Source of the DNA: Actinoplanes sp. TBRC 11911
Lineage (GTDB): Bacteria > Actinomycetota > Actinomycetes > Mycobacteriales > Micromonosporaceae
Direction: 5' to 3'
DNA: 64,000 nucleotides
NCBI RefSeq assembly: GCF_012933445.1
Contig: NZ_JABBNC010000001.1
Coordinates: forward strand, 496,001-560,000
The translations under genes and the position numbers were made by a program. This document shows, piece by piece, positions 1 to 9,592 of this stretch. The notes under the pieces are model-generated. The model made no database searches and was not told where the DNA came from. It was given only the letters and a program-made list of their open reading frames with translations. How positions within the stretch are numbered: the first letter of the stretch is position 1; each line of letters opens with the position of its first letter.

Positions 1-2
1 TC

Positions 3-1196
<1,194 letters not shown>

Positions 1197-1204
1197 GGCG
1201 CGGG

Positions 1205-1241
1205 CCCCGGCGGTTGCGAAAACTGTTCGCAACCGCCGGGG
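1205..1241 (+). terminator. Intrinsic terminator of lon
   Basis: Perfect 16-bp inverted arms (1205-1220 and 1226-1241) close a 5-nt loop 8 bp after the lon stop codon. There is no U-tract, which is usual in high-GC actinobacteria. Confidence 0.85.
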
Positions 1242-1284
1242 CGCCCCACTCTGGTACCGGCCGCTCCGGTTACCGTTGACCACT

Positions 1285-1563
1285 ATGACGACCTACTCCG
1301 GCCCGGCGCGTCTGACGCTCTCCGACGGCACACGCGTATCCGGCATGGCCTCACTCAGCACCAACCAGCGCGGCGGCATCGACGGATGGGGCGGTACGTT
1401 CCGCCCGGACCAGATCAGCGCGGACCTCAAGAACGCGACCGACGGCTTGTCGCTGGAGCTGCCGTACGACCAGATCGGCGCGGTCGAGGTCACCGGCGTG
1501 CGGAAGCTGCTGGCGACACAGATCCTGATGCAGCTCGCCGGGAGCGGACCGGCACCGTTCTGA
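1285..1563 (+). CDS. Small conserved-looking protein of unknown function
   Basis: A 92-residue soluble protein that I do not recognise. It has no signal peptide, membrane segment or cysteine; the pattern TLSDGTRVSG ... DGLSLELPYDQIGAVEVTG suggests a small beta-rich fold. The ATG at 1285 is preferred over an in-frame TTG at 1276. No clear ribosome binding site is visible, so the message may be leaderless. It is separated from lon by a terminator and is followed closely by the remains of a thioredoxin-like gene. Codon use matches its neighbours. Confidence 0.6.
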   Translation: MTTYSGPARLTLSDGTRVSGMASLSTNQRGGIDGWGGTFRPDQISADLKNATDGLSLELPYDQIGAVEVTGVRKLLATQILMQLAGSGPAPF

Positions 1564-1621
1564 CCGTCATGCGCGGCGGAATCGTCGGCGAATCCCGGTC
1601 CGTATACGCCCCGATTGCCGG

Positions 1622-1882
1622 GTGCTCGACAAGCTGTTCCAGTCGCCGAAGCCGTTGCTGGAGAAGAAGTATCACGTGGTGTCGGTGGACGTCGGACAGT
1701 TCGACAACAACATCGACTTCGCGTCCGACTTCGTGGATCTGTCGGCCAGCGGGATTCCGGCGCTTGTGGTGCTTACCGGGGACGGCGATATCCGGGTGGC
1801 GACCGATGATGGGTCGTTCTCGCACGCGCGTGACATGGACAACGCCGAGGTTAACGCCTTCCTGAGCAAGTGGGCGGGTTGA
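1622..1882 (+). CDS. Thioredoxin-fold protein, N-terminally truncated (probable decayed gene)
   Basis: The 86 residues match the C-terminal two thirds of an actinobacterial thioredoxin-family protein (RVLDKLFQSP, then GIPALVVL with the cis-Pro, then a DGSFSHAR stretch). The usual N-terminal strand and WCPDC active site are missing. Reading upstream in frame gives R-P-D-C-R-V-L-D, as if the first active-site Cys codon TGC had become CGC; before that the frame is arginine-rich nonsense running into the preceding gene. GTG at 1622 is the first plausible start and would leave no redox-active CXXC. The stop overlaps the start of the DsbD-like lipoprotein, suggesting an old thiol-redox operon. It could be a pseudogene or a non-catalytic thioredoxin-fold protein. 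Confidence 0.55.
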   Translation: MLDKLFQSPKPLLEKKYHVVSVDVGQFDNNIDFASDFVDLSASGIPALVVLTGDGDIRVATDDGSFSHARDMDNAEVNAFLSKWAG

Positions 1883-2346
1883 GGCGCTCGCGGGTCGGGG
1901 CGGTCGCTGTCGTCGTGGGTCTCGTCGTTGCCGGATGTGCCCGGCCGACCGCTGGGCCGGCATTCGACGGTGGCGTCACGGTTGCGGCCCGGGTGGACGG
2001 TGATCTGCTGCGCGTTGCGTTTACGCCGCGGGCGGCCGGGTTTCATCTGTACAGCGTGGACCTGCCGGTGGGTGGTGTGGACGGTCTCGGGGTCGCTACC
2101 GCGGTTTCTGTTCGAGGTGGATTGCGGGCGGCCGGTAAGCCTCGCGCTGATCAGCCGGTCAAAGAGCTGAGCATCGAGAAGCTTGGCGTGCGGCTGCCGG
2201 TCTATCCGGACGGGGCGGTTACGGTGACGCTTCCGGTCACCCGGGTGGGTGATGGCCGCGAGGAAGCGGTTGTCACGTATGCCGCCTGCAGTGTGACCGT
2301 GTGCCTGCCGCCGGTGCGGGAACGGGTTGTCCCCGTGGTGGCGTGA
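1879..2346 (+). CDS. DsbD alpha-domain-like lipoprotein
   Basis: A roughly 155-residue exported lipoprotein. It has a positively charged start, a hydrophobic stretch and a lipobox VVAGC, so it should be anchored on the outer face of the membrane. The remainder resembles the N-terminal (alpha) domain of thiol:disulfide interchange protein DsbD: a FHLYSVDLP segment and a terminal YAACSVTVCLPP motif, corresponding to the YQxC...CxPP cysteine pair of that domain. The TTG at 1879 overlaps the upstream stop (TTGA); a GTG at 1870 is an alternative. A partner transmembrane DsbD/CcdA is not encoded nearby, so its electron donor is unknown. Confidence 0.65.
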   Translation: MRRSRVGAVAVVVGLVVAGCARPTAGPAFDGGVTVAARVDGDLLRVAFTPRAAGFHLYSVDLPVGGVDGLGVATAVSVRGGLRAAGKPRADQPVKELSIEKLGVRLPVYPDGAVTVTLPVTRVGDGREEAVVTYAACSVTVCLPPVRERVVPVVA

Positions 2347-2353
2347 GGTCGCT

Positions 2354-4375
2354 TTAGAAGCGTCCGCCGCCGCCACGGCGGCCGCCGCCGGTGCGGCGGC
2401 CCCGGGAAGCGCTGCCGCCGAATCCGCCTCCACCCCAATTCGCTCCCCCGCCGCCGGAGCGGGTGCCGCCGGCGAGGATGCCGCCCAGCACCGCGCCGGC
2501 GAAGGAGCCCGCGTCGAAGCCGCCGCCACCGCCGCCTCCCCGGGGCCCGCCCCAGCTCTGCACGTCGGTGCGGGCTGCCCGGCCGGCGCTTTCGGCGAGC
2601 CGTTGCGCCTGCTGGGCCTCGGTCAGCGCGGTGCCCGGGTCGGACGCCGCCATGCTCTCGGCCAAGGCGAGATGCCGCTGGGACTCGGAGAGCGACGCCC
2701 GCGCACCCGCGTCGACCACGCCCCGTCGCGTGGTGATGAAGTCGTTGGCCGCGGCGACCTCGGCGCGGGCCAGCGGCAACGCCTGCGCCAGCAGACCCCG
2801 CGCCCGGGCGTCGCGCTCGGCCGCGTCGCGTGCCTCGGCCAGCGCCGCATCCAGTGCCGCATCGGCAGCCTGCAGCCGGGCGACCGCCGAGACCGGATCC
2901 GGCTTTGCGGTCGCCAGCCCGGCCCGCACCTCGGCCAGCGCCTGTTCACCCCCGGCCACCGCGCCAGCCACCCCGGCCACCGCGCCGTCAACCCCGCCGC
3001 CACCGGCCATCGCGGCGCGCCCGGCGGCGATCTCCGCCGTCACCTCGGCGATGAGCGCGTCGGCGGCGATCCGCGCGGCCGGCAGGTCGGCGGCTGCCCG
3101 ATCGACCGCCGCGATCAGCTGATCGGCCTGATCCACGGCTTGCTCGGCAGCCCGGACGGCGAGCGCCGCCTCGGCCCGATCACCACCCGGAACACCGGCG
3201 CCCGCGCTCTCCGGCGGCTGGCTCCCGTCCGCCGGCTTTGTCGGCTCGTCAAGCGCGGCGTGGGCCTGCCCGAGTGCCGACGCGGCGAACGCCAGCCGCT
3301 CGCGGGCCTGGTCGACGTTTGTCGCGATGGCGGTGACCGAGCTGCCCGCGTACCGGGAAAGGAGGTCTTGAACTGTCTGGGCGGCGGCGGGGAGCCTGGC
3401 CTCGATCGCTGCGCGGCGCCGGTCGACCTCGGAGGCCACCTCGGCGGCGCGACCCTCGAGATCGCGGAGCCGGTCGAAGGCCTCGGACTCCGCGTCCAGC
3501 CGGGCGTCGGCGGTCTGACAGCGCTCGATGATCTGCGTCAGCGTGCCGCGGCGGGTGGCCTCGTCGGGGGCCGGCACCTCGTCGAGCGTCATGCGGAGCC
3601 GGAACGCCTCCGCGACGTCCTGACGTGACGCGGCGAGCGCCGCGCGGAACGGCTCGGTCGCGGCCTCGCCGTACTGGGCGGTGGCCAGTTCCAGCTCGCG
3701 TTCGCTCGCCCGCAGGTCGTCGTCCAGCTCGATGAGCAGAGCGTTGGCCTGGTCGGTCAGCTCCGGCAGACTCGGCCCGACCGGTTGCGCGGCCGGCCGG
3801 CTTCCGCCCGCGGCACCCCGCCGGCGGCGCCGCACGAAGACCCACCCCAGCGCCACGACGATGACCGCCACGATGATCAGGATCACCCAGGTCAGGCCGC
3901 TGCTCCCGGCGCCGGCCGCCTTGGCGTAACCCTGAGCCGCGCCGATCACCGCGCCGGACCAGTCGCCCTTCGCGAGGGCCGGCTCGATGTCGTTCGCGGC
4001 GACGTCGGCCAGCTCCTTGTCGCTGAATCGGGCGTCGTCGGGGAACGAGTAGGCGTAGGCACGGTCCCCGGTCGCGACGGCCAGCAGGGCGTCGCGGTCA
4101 CCGAGGTCGCTGAGCCGTGCCGTCTCGTCGGTCCACTCCTGCGCGGGCATGCCGTCGAACGAGTCGACCAGCACCACGAACAGCTGAATGCCGGTGTCCT
4201 GCTGCAGCTGGCCGAGCGCGTCGTCGACCGCGGCCCGGTCATCCAGCACACCGGCCGGGTCGGTCACCTGGGTGGCGAGGCGCTCGGGCGCCTGAGCCCA
4301 GGCCACCCCGGGCAGCAGCAGGGCCGCGGCCAGCACGAGCAGCGCGGCGAGGCTTCGGCGGGCAATCAGTGTCAC
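2354..4375 (-). CDS. TPM-domain membrane protein with long coiled coil and Gly-rich tail
   Basis: A 673-residue protein. A signal peptide (about residues 1-27, ending AWA) is followed by a TPM domain (about 35-155, the YgcG/TLP18.3 fold that lies outside the membrane), one transmembrane segment (about 161-181) and a basic stop-transfer RRRRRG. A very long alanine-rich helical, probably coiled-coil, region spans about 195-600 on the cytoplasmic side, then a glycine/arginine-rich tail. TPM proteins in bacteria are linked to membrane-protein quality control and phosphatase-like activity; no specific role can be assigned here. It is transcribed alone and its 5' side borders the first repeat island. 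Confidence 0.85.
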   Translation of the reverse strand: MTLIARRSLAALLVLAAALLLPGVAWAQAPERLATQVTDPAGVLDDRAAVDDALGQLQQDTGIQLFVVLVDSFDGMPAQEWTDETARLSDLGDRDALLAVATGDRAYAYSFPDDARFSDKELADVAANDIEPALAKGDWSGAVIGAAQGYAKAAGAGSSGLTWVILIIVAVIVVALGWVFVRRRRRGAAGGSRPAAQPVGPSLPELTDQANALLIELDDDLRASERELELATAQYGEAATEPFRAALAASRQDVAEAFRLRMTLDEVPAPDEATRRGTLTQIIERCQTADARLDAESEAFDRLRDLEGRAAEVASEVDRRRAAIEARLPAAAQTVQDLLSRYAGSSVTAIATNVDQARERLAFAASALGQAHAALDEPTKPADGSQPPESAGAGVPGGDRAEAALAVRAAEQAVDQADQLIAAVDRAAADLPAARIAADALIAEVTAEIAAGRAAMAGGGGVDGAVAGVAGAVAGGEQALAEVRAGLATAKPDPVSAVARLQAADAALDAALAEARDAAERDARARGLLAQALPLARAEVAAANDFITTRRGVVDAGARASLSESQRHLALAESMAASDPGTALTEAQQAQRLAESAGRAARTDVQSWGGPRGGGGGGGFDAGSFAGAVLGGILAGGTRSGGGGANWGGGGFGGSASRGRRTGGGRRGGGGRF

Positions 4376-4584
4376 GTGCTCAACCTAGACGAGCGCCCAC
4401 GCCCGAGCCCGCCGACCAGCCCAACCCGAGGCGGTGCCCCTGAACTTCCCATCTCCGGCATTCCCGGCGGCCGTCGACGGCGTCTCGGCACCGCCGACGA
4501 CACGCTCCCATTATTTGTCGCTGTTCAGCTGGTTCCGTCGGCCGGGAGTCCCCCGTGCGGGGCGACGCCGCCCGGCCCGGGCAG

Positions 4585-4911
4585 GTCCCAGCTCCCCACA
4601 GTGGCCGCCCCCACCAGGTGTGGGCACCCGCGACGCCCGGAAGGCCCTGGCTCCCCACACCGCGACCGCCCCACCCGGGTGTGGGCACCCGCGACGCCCG
4701 GAAGGCCCTGGCTCCCCACACCGCGACCCGCCCCACCCGGGTGTGGGCACCCGCGACGCCCGGAAGGCCCTGGCTCCCCACACCGCGACCCGCCCCACCC
4801 GGGTGTGGGCACCCGCGACGCCCGGAAGGCCGTGGCTCCCCACACCGCGACCCGCCCCCACCAGGTGTGGGCAGCCGCCACGGCCGGAACGTCCCAGCTC
4901 CCCACAGCGAC
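4585..4911. repeat. Tandem array of five 61-62-bp hairpin repeats (array 1)
   Basis: Five units start at about 4617, 4678, 4740, 4802 and 4864, with half-units at both ends. Each contains a 45-nt hairpin GGTGTGGG-N28-CCCCACACC followed by a C-rich linker. The inner copies are almost identical; the outer ones diverge. Open frames over this segment are created by the repeat and are not genes. The reverse complement of the hairpin matches the units of a second array at 56.8-57.0 kb. Confidence 0.9.
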
Positions 4912-5019
4912 GGCCCACGCAGCTCCGCCACGCAAGGCCAACTCATCGCACGGTGAGCGGCGCGCGAAAACGGCCGAACAGTTCCAGTATTTGGGACGAC
5001 AATCCGCTCATCGGGATCG

Positions 5020-5200
5020 CGGTCCACATCGTGGACGAAGGGCCCATCATGCGACACGATCATCCATTGTAGAGACAGTTTCGTGCGACAATGCCCTTTA
5101 TGTCCCCGGGTTTGCCGTCCCGGAATGCGAACCTTGGAGAGTTGTGGTTCGTATGTGGGCGCAACTCTCCAAGGTCTCGAAATCGGGCCGCGGGCGGGCG
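5020..5200. repeat. Dispersed composite repeat, copy 1 (45-nt hairpin at 5131-5175)
   Basis: The core is an inverted repeat with 14-bp arms ACCTTGGAGAGTTG (5131-5144) and CAACTCTCCAAGGT (5162-5175) around an 17-nt loop containing TATGTGGGCG. Upstream are short dyads such as GTCCACatcGTGGAC (5026-5040). The same core occurs at 26358-26402 and 43638-43682, with related flanks. No gene is supported between 4376 and 5533; the rest of that interval outside the repeats and the terminator shows nothing recognisable. Confidence 0.85.
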
Positions 5201-5480
5201 TCACAGAAGCGTCCGAACGGGGAAAAACCACCGTCCTTTTCGGACTATCGTCGCTGAGCCGGTCGTTGGCGTCCACGGTCCGCCGATCCCGAATCGGCTG
5301 GCCCACCGGAGCACACAGCCACGGAGACCGACAGCGCCTCTGGGCTGTCGAATAGTCACGGCAACCAGTGACATCTCGCGCCGGAGGCACGCGGGCACAT
5401 GATCGACCGCGGCCATTCCATCCAGCATCGCCCGCCGGCACGCGGTCTGTATGGCCCGCGCACCGCACGGGAAGATGTGG

Positions 5481-5521
5481 CCGAAGGCCCCCGACCAGGA
5501 CGAACGGTCGGGGGCCTTCGG
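5481..5521 (-). terminator. Intrinsic terminator of the phosphoesterase operon
   Basis: Perfect 16-bp arms (5481-5496 and 5506-5521) with a 9-nt loop lie 12 bp beyond the stop of the minus-strand phosphoesterase gene. Confidence 0.85.
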
Positions 5522-5533
5522 GGGTGGGGCGGG

Positions 5534-8263
5534 TCAGTCGGTGTCGGTGGACGGGATGTACGCGCCCGGCACCTGCGCCGGCGCGACGATCTTGCTTTCG
5601 CCGGGGTAGGGCTTCGTCCAGTCGTGGGACTGGTACCAGGTGAAGTGGTTCATCTGGGCCGGGTTCGCGAAGTCGGGCTTGGCGTCCGGCCCGGTCAGCC
5701 GCTGCTGTGACTTCCAGGTCTCCCACGTTGCCGCGACCTGCTTCTCGGCCGCGGGGATGGTCGCCGACGGTGCCGCGGCGGCCGCCGGGTCCTGCGCGGC
5801 CGGGACGTCCGCGCCGCAGGACGGCAGGGCGGTCAGCCCCAGCGTCAGCGACGTCCGGTTGGGCAGGGCGGTGAACGGCGTGAAGTCCGGCTTCTGGGTG
5901 AAGGCCGTCGTCATCGGCGTCGCCGCGCTGTCCTTCTGGTTCATCGGGTGGACCCCGAGGATCTGCTCGATGGTCCGGATCATCGTGATCTGCGAGTAGT
6001 AGTGACTGTCGACCTTGCCGTGCTGGGCGTACGGGCTGATGATCTGGATCGGCGCCCGGTGGCCGTCGACGTGGTCGAGCCCGGCCTGGGAGTCGTCCTC
6101 GACCACGAAGATCGCGGAGTCCTTCCAGTACTTGCTGTGCGAGATCTCGTCGACCATCTTGCCGACGGCGAGGTCGTTGTCGGCGACCTGGGCGGCCGAG
6201 TTCGGCGGGCCGCCGGTGTGGTCGCTGGACAGCCAGAACATGTTGAGGTTCGCCGGGCCGTTCGCCTCGAAGTCACGCTTCCAGATCTCGTACCGGTAGA
6301 CGTCCGGGACGCTGGTGTCGAACTTCGGGAAGGCGGGGTTGGACACCGAGTTCAGCGACGGGATCGGCGAGGACGACGCCAGGGCGTAGGCGCTGTCCGC
6401 ACCGGTCGCGGCCATGTTCTTGCTGTCGCAGTACAGGTTCTGCCAGGTCGAGCCGGCCGGCTTGGTGAGGAACTGGTGGAACTCGCCGAAGTCGCGCACG
6501 GTCTGCCCGGCCGCCTGCGCACCGGTCCAGATGAAACCGGTCTGCTGGTGGCCGAGCGAGTCGTCCTCGGTGTCGTAGCTGCGCAGATACTCGCCGGCCG
6601 ACGACTCGGTGTATTCCGGGTTGTCCGCCTGCATCAGCCAGTTATGCCCCTCGGCCGAGTTCGTGCCGATGTCGTACGTGTTGTCGTACAGCCCGAACTG
6701 CGCAGCGAGAGCGTGGTTGTTCGGGGTCACGTTCGCGCCGAACTCGGCCAGCGACGCGTCGCCGTTGCCCTCGGGGATGTCGCCGAACATCTGGTCGTAC
6801 GTCCGGTTCTCCTTGACCAGCAGGAACACGTGCTTGATGGTCGACGGGTCACCGATCTTCGCGGGCACCGGCACCGGCTTCGCCTTGCTCGCGCCCTTGG
6901 CCAGCTTGACCGACCCCGACGTCCAGCCGTTCTGCGCGAACACCTTGTCCGTGTACGACTTGATGTCCTTGTCGCTGGGCAGCCGGAACTTCTGCACGCT
7001 GCCGGTGGTGTCGTGGGTGCCGTGCCCGGCCGCCGTGGTGGGCCGGCGGGCGTCGATACCCCGGGTGTTGGAGACTAGCACGTCCTTGCCGACCGTGGTG
7101 ATCTCGGCCGGGAAGTAGTCGGTCGGGAGCAGGCCGACGTAGCTGACCGGCTCCATCGCCTTCGTGTACTTGTAGACGGCGACCGCGTTGGCCCGGCCCA
7201 GCGTGACGAGTAAGTGGCCGTCGCCGGTGAGCGTCACCGCGTCCGGCTCGTAGCCGACCGACGCCTCCGGCCACGGCTGGGTCGCGATGGTCTGGACGAC
7301 CTTGCCCTTCTTCGTGTCGATCACGGACACGTCGTTGCTGGCCGTGTCGGTGACGAACAGGGCGCCCTTCGAGGCGTACAGGGCCGTGGGGTGAAGTCCG
7401 ACCTTGATCGTCTGTACGGCGTTCGCCGGGTGCTTGAGGTCGAGCACGCTGACGGTACCGGTCGTGGTGGCGGCCGTGACCGGGTTCGCCGGCACCTGCG
7501 TACCGTAGGAGTTGATCGTGGTCTCGCCCGGCAGTGCCGTGCGGCCACCCTCGTTGCTCACGTACAGCTTGTTGCCGGTCGCGACCATGTCACGCGGTGC
7601 GATGCCGACCGGCCAGCTCTGCGTGATCGTGCCGGTCGCGGCGTCGATGGCCACGACCCGGTTCTGGCCGTTGACCGCCGAGTACACGGTGCTGCCGTCG
7701 GCCGAGAACACCGCCTCGCCGACCAGCGCCCGCCGCTTCTGGGCGTCCGCCGCGATCGGGACGGACACCGGGTTCGTCACGCTGCCGTCCGCGTTGACGG
7801 TGAGCTTGGTGTACCCGTCGGCCTGGCCGAGCCAGAGCTGCGTGCCGTCCGGCGAGTACGTCGGACCTTCCTGGCCCACCGTGTTGCCGGCCAGCCGCGG
7901 CACCGAGCTGGCGTTGCTGCCGACGATCTGCTGCACCGTCCAGCTCTTCAGGTCCACGATGGCCAGTGAGCCGGTGCCGTCGGTGATCGAGGCGGCCAGG
8001 TGGGTGCCGTCCGGGCTGACCGTGGACGACATGATCTTGCCGTTGTTGATGACGAGGCGATCGCCGATCGGGTCGATGTACTGATCGGCGGAGACCACCT
8101 TGCCCTTCTTGGTGTCCTCGCCGACCTTGTCCTTGCCGAACTGCGTGGTTGCGGCATACGAGACGCCGGCGCTGGCCGCCACGACCACGACGGTGGTGCC
8201 CGCGGTGATCGCCAGTGCCCGGCGGCCCTTGGGGATCTGCCGCCTTCGGCGGGTGACTTGCAT
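5534..8263 (-). CDS. Beta-propeller/phosphoesterase fusion protein
   Basis: A 909-residue exported protein. It has a basic N-terminus and one hydrophobic segment (about 15-37), then a YncE-like seven-bladed beta-propeller region (about 60-430; repeated SPDG, VSNEGG and VSVIDTKKGK segments). A phosphoesterase domain of the phospholipase C/acid phosphatase type follows (about 470-800), starting with VKENRTYDQMFG near 483 and containing EDDSQAGLDHVDGHR near 720. Such proteins hydrolyse phosphate esters outside the cell. The ATG is 3 bp after the ABC permease stop and is preceded by GAAGGGA, so the gene is probably the last of an ATPase-permease-phosphoesterase operon. The real substrate is unknown. 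Confidence 0.88.
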   Translation of the reverse strand: MQVTRRRRQIPKGRRALAITAGTTVVVVAASAGVSYAATTQFGKDKVGEDTKKGKVVSADQYIDPIGDRLVINNGKIMSSTVSPDGTHLAASITDGTGSLAIVDLKSWTVQQIVGSNASSVPRLAGNTVGQEGPTYSPDGTQLWLGQADGYTKLTVNADGSVTNPVSVPIAADAQKRRALVGEAVFSADGSTVYSAVNGQNRVVAIDAATGTITQSWPVGIAPRDMVATGNKLYVSNEGGRTALPGETTINSYGTQVPANPVTAATTTGTVSVLDLKHPANAVQTIKVGLHPTALYASKGALFVTDTASNDVSVIDTKKGKVVQTIATQPWPEASVGYEPDAVTLTGDGHLLVTLGRANAVAVYKYTKAMEPVSYVGLLPTDYFPAEITTVGKDVLVSNTRGIDARRPTTAAGHGTHDTTGSVQKFRLPSDKDIKSYTDKVFAQNGWTSGSVKLAKGASKAKPVPVPAKIGDPSTIKHVFLLVKENRTYDQMFGDIPEGNGDASLAEFGANVTPNNHALAAQFGLYDNTYDIGTNSAEGHNWLMQADNPEYTESSAGEYLRSYDTEDDSLGHQQTGFIWTGAQAAGQTVRDFGEFHQFLTKPAGSTWQNLYCDSKNMAATGADSAYALASSSPIPSLNSVSNPAFPKFDTSVPDVYRYEIWKRDFEANGPANLNMFWLSSDHTGGPPNSAAQVADNDLAVGKMVDEISHSKYWKDSAIFVVEDDSQAGLDHVDGHRAPIQIISPYAQHGKVDSHYYSQITMIRTIEQILGVHPMNQKDSAATPMTTAFTQKPDFTPFTALPNRTSLTLGLTALPSCGADVPAAQDPAAAAAPSATIPAAEKQVAATWETWKSQQRLTGPDAKPDFANPAQMNHFTWYQSHDWTKPYPGESKIVAPAQVPGAYIPSTDTD

Positions 8264-8266
8264 GGA

Positions 8267-9592
8267 CTATCCCTTCGTCAGCAGCTCGACGTTGCCGTCG
8301 AACTGCCATAGCGGATTCGGCGCGTCGCCCACGGGGGTGCGCACCAGGAAGTAGCCGTTCACTTCCTTCGGCCCGTCGCCGTCGGCCATGTAGCGGCCGT
8401 CCGGCGTCAGGTCGAGCTGGTAGATGGCCTGCCCGGGCGCCTGGACACCGGGCAGATGCCAGGTGACGACGCAGCGCCAGTCGTTGCCGGCGCCGACGGG
8501 GTCGAGCTTGCCGCCGCCCTTGTTGCAGTCCGTGGTCGTCTGTAGTTGCGCCTCGGTGACCGCGGGCCGGTTGAGCTCGTCGGTCTGCAGGCGGTAGAGA
8601 TGCGCGAACGCGGTGGACACCGACCGTTGCACCTTCGCCTGGTCGATCCCGGAGCTGTTGCCGCCTAGAGACACCGCGAACAGGCCGATCGTGACCACGA
8701 GCAGCGCCGCGAGCGGGAGCACTCCCGCCGTCAACGCCCGGCGTCCCGAACCGTCGTAGGCCACGTTGGTGAAGTCACGGCGTACGAAAAGGAAGTAGGC
8801 CAGCGCGGTGGCGAGCACCGCCCACACCAGACTGACCCCGACGGCGGTCAGGAGCGGGCCCTTTTGCGCCGGATTCGCGAACAGCCCGTTCCACGAAATG
8901 AACGCGTAGCCGGGCAGGGCGAGGCGTACGGGAACCGGCACTGGAAGCATTTGGACCAGCTGCAACGCGAGCGCGACCAGTGCCGGCAGCAACAGCCCGA
9001 TCGGCGACCGGCCCAGCGTCACCGACCCGAGCAGACCGATCGCGGCGAGGGCCAGCGTCGGCGCGAGGGCACAAAGCCAAGCAAGCAGCATCCGTACGGC
9101 GGTGTCCCCCGACGACAGCAGATGACCGTCGAGCCCGATCAGTGGCTGGTTACCGACCGCGATGAGCCCGCCGACCGCGCTCGACACCGCCAGCCCGGCC
9201 ACCAGCAGCACGATCACCGACAGGCTGGCCAGTGCCTTCGCCGCGAAGATCCGGCGGGGCGAGCGGACCGCGACCAGCAGATGCCGCCAGGTGCCCAGCC
9301 GGTCCTCGGCGGCGAACACGTCACCGGCCACCACCGAGGTCAGCAGCGGCAGCGCCCAACTGCCCGCGAAGCCCAGCACCACCAGCGATCCGGCCCATCC
9401 GGACGCGTGCATCCAGCGGCCGAACAGCGTGTCGACCGGCAGCGTCCCTTGCTGACTCACCGCGGCCACGAACACCGCCGGGGCGATCCAGCAGGCCAGC
9501 ACGATCAGCCGGATCCGCCACTGGGAGACCAGTTTCACCAGCTCGAAGCGGTAGCCACGAGGAACCGAGACGGGTCGTACGGCGGCGGTCAT
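8267..9592 (-). CDS. ABC-2 type transporter permease
   Basis: A 441-residue integral membrane protein with several hydrophobic segments, including SLSVIVLLVAGLAVSSAVGG. The motif RLGTWRHLLVAVRSP resembles the cytoplasmic region that contacts the ATPase in ABC-2 exporters. A large extracytoplasmic domain near the C-terminus (about 325-430) contains one pair of cysteines. Its start overlaps the ATPase stop by 4 bp (ATGA), so the two are co-translated and form one exporter. The substrate cannot be told from sequence; the linked phosphoesterase suggests a cell-envelope role. Confidence 0.85.
   Translation of the reverse strand: MTAAVRPVSVPRGYRFELVKLVSQWRIRLIVLACWIAPAVFVAAVSQQGTLPVDTLFGRWMHASGWAGSLVVLGFAGSWALPLLTSVVAGDVFAAEDRLGTWRHLLVAVRSPRRIFAAKALASLSVIVLLVAGLAVSSAVGGLIAVGNQPLIGLDGHLLSSGDTAVRMLLAWLCALAPTLALAAIGLLGSVTLGRSPIGLLLPALVALALQLVQMLPVPVPVRLALPGYAFISWNGLFANPAQKGPLLTAVGVSLVWAVLATALAYFLFVRRDFTNVAYDGSGRRALTAGVLPLAALLVVTIGLFAVSLGGNSSGIDQAKVQRSVSTAFAHLYRLQTDELNRPAVTEAQLQTTTDCNKGGGKLDPVGAGNDWRCVVTWHLPGVQAPGQAIYQLDLTPDGRYMADGDGPKEVNGYFLVRTPVGDAPNPLWQFDGNVELLTKG

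Noticed and set aside
2391..3122. Long plus-strand open frames opposite the TPM-domain gene
   Set aside because: They are Ala/Arg/Pro-rich shadows of the alanine-rich coiled-coil coding sequence on the minus strand.
4585..4911. CRISPR-like appearance of the hairpin arrays here and at 56.8 kb
   Set aside because: The spacers between hairpins are themselves repeated and GC-rich rather than unique, and no cas gene is present.
4434..5257. Overlapping open frames of 130-490 codons on both strands across the first repeat island
   Set aside because: Their sequence is a translation of the 62-bp hairpin repeats and of the adjacent composite repeat; no frame is conserved between the repeat copies.
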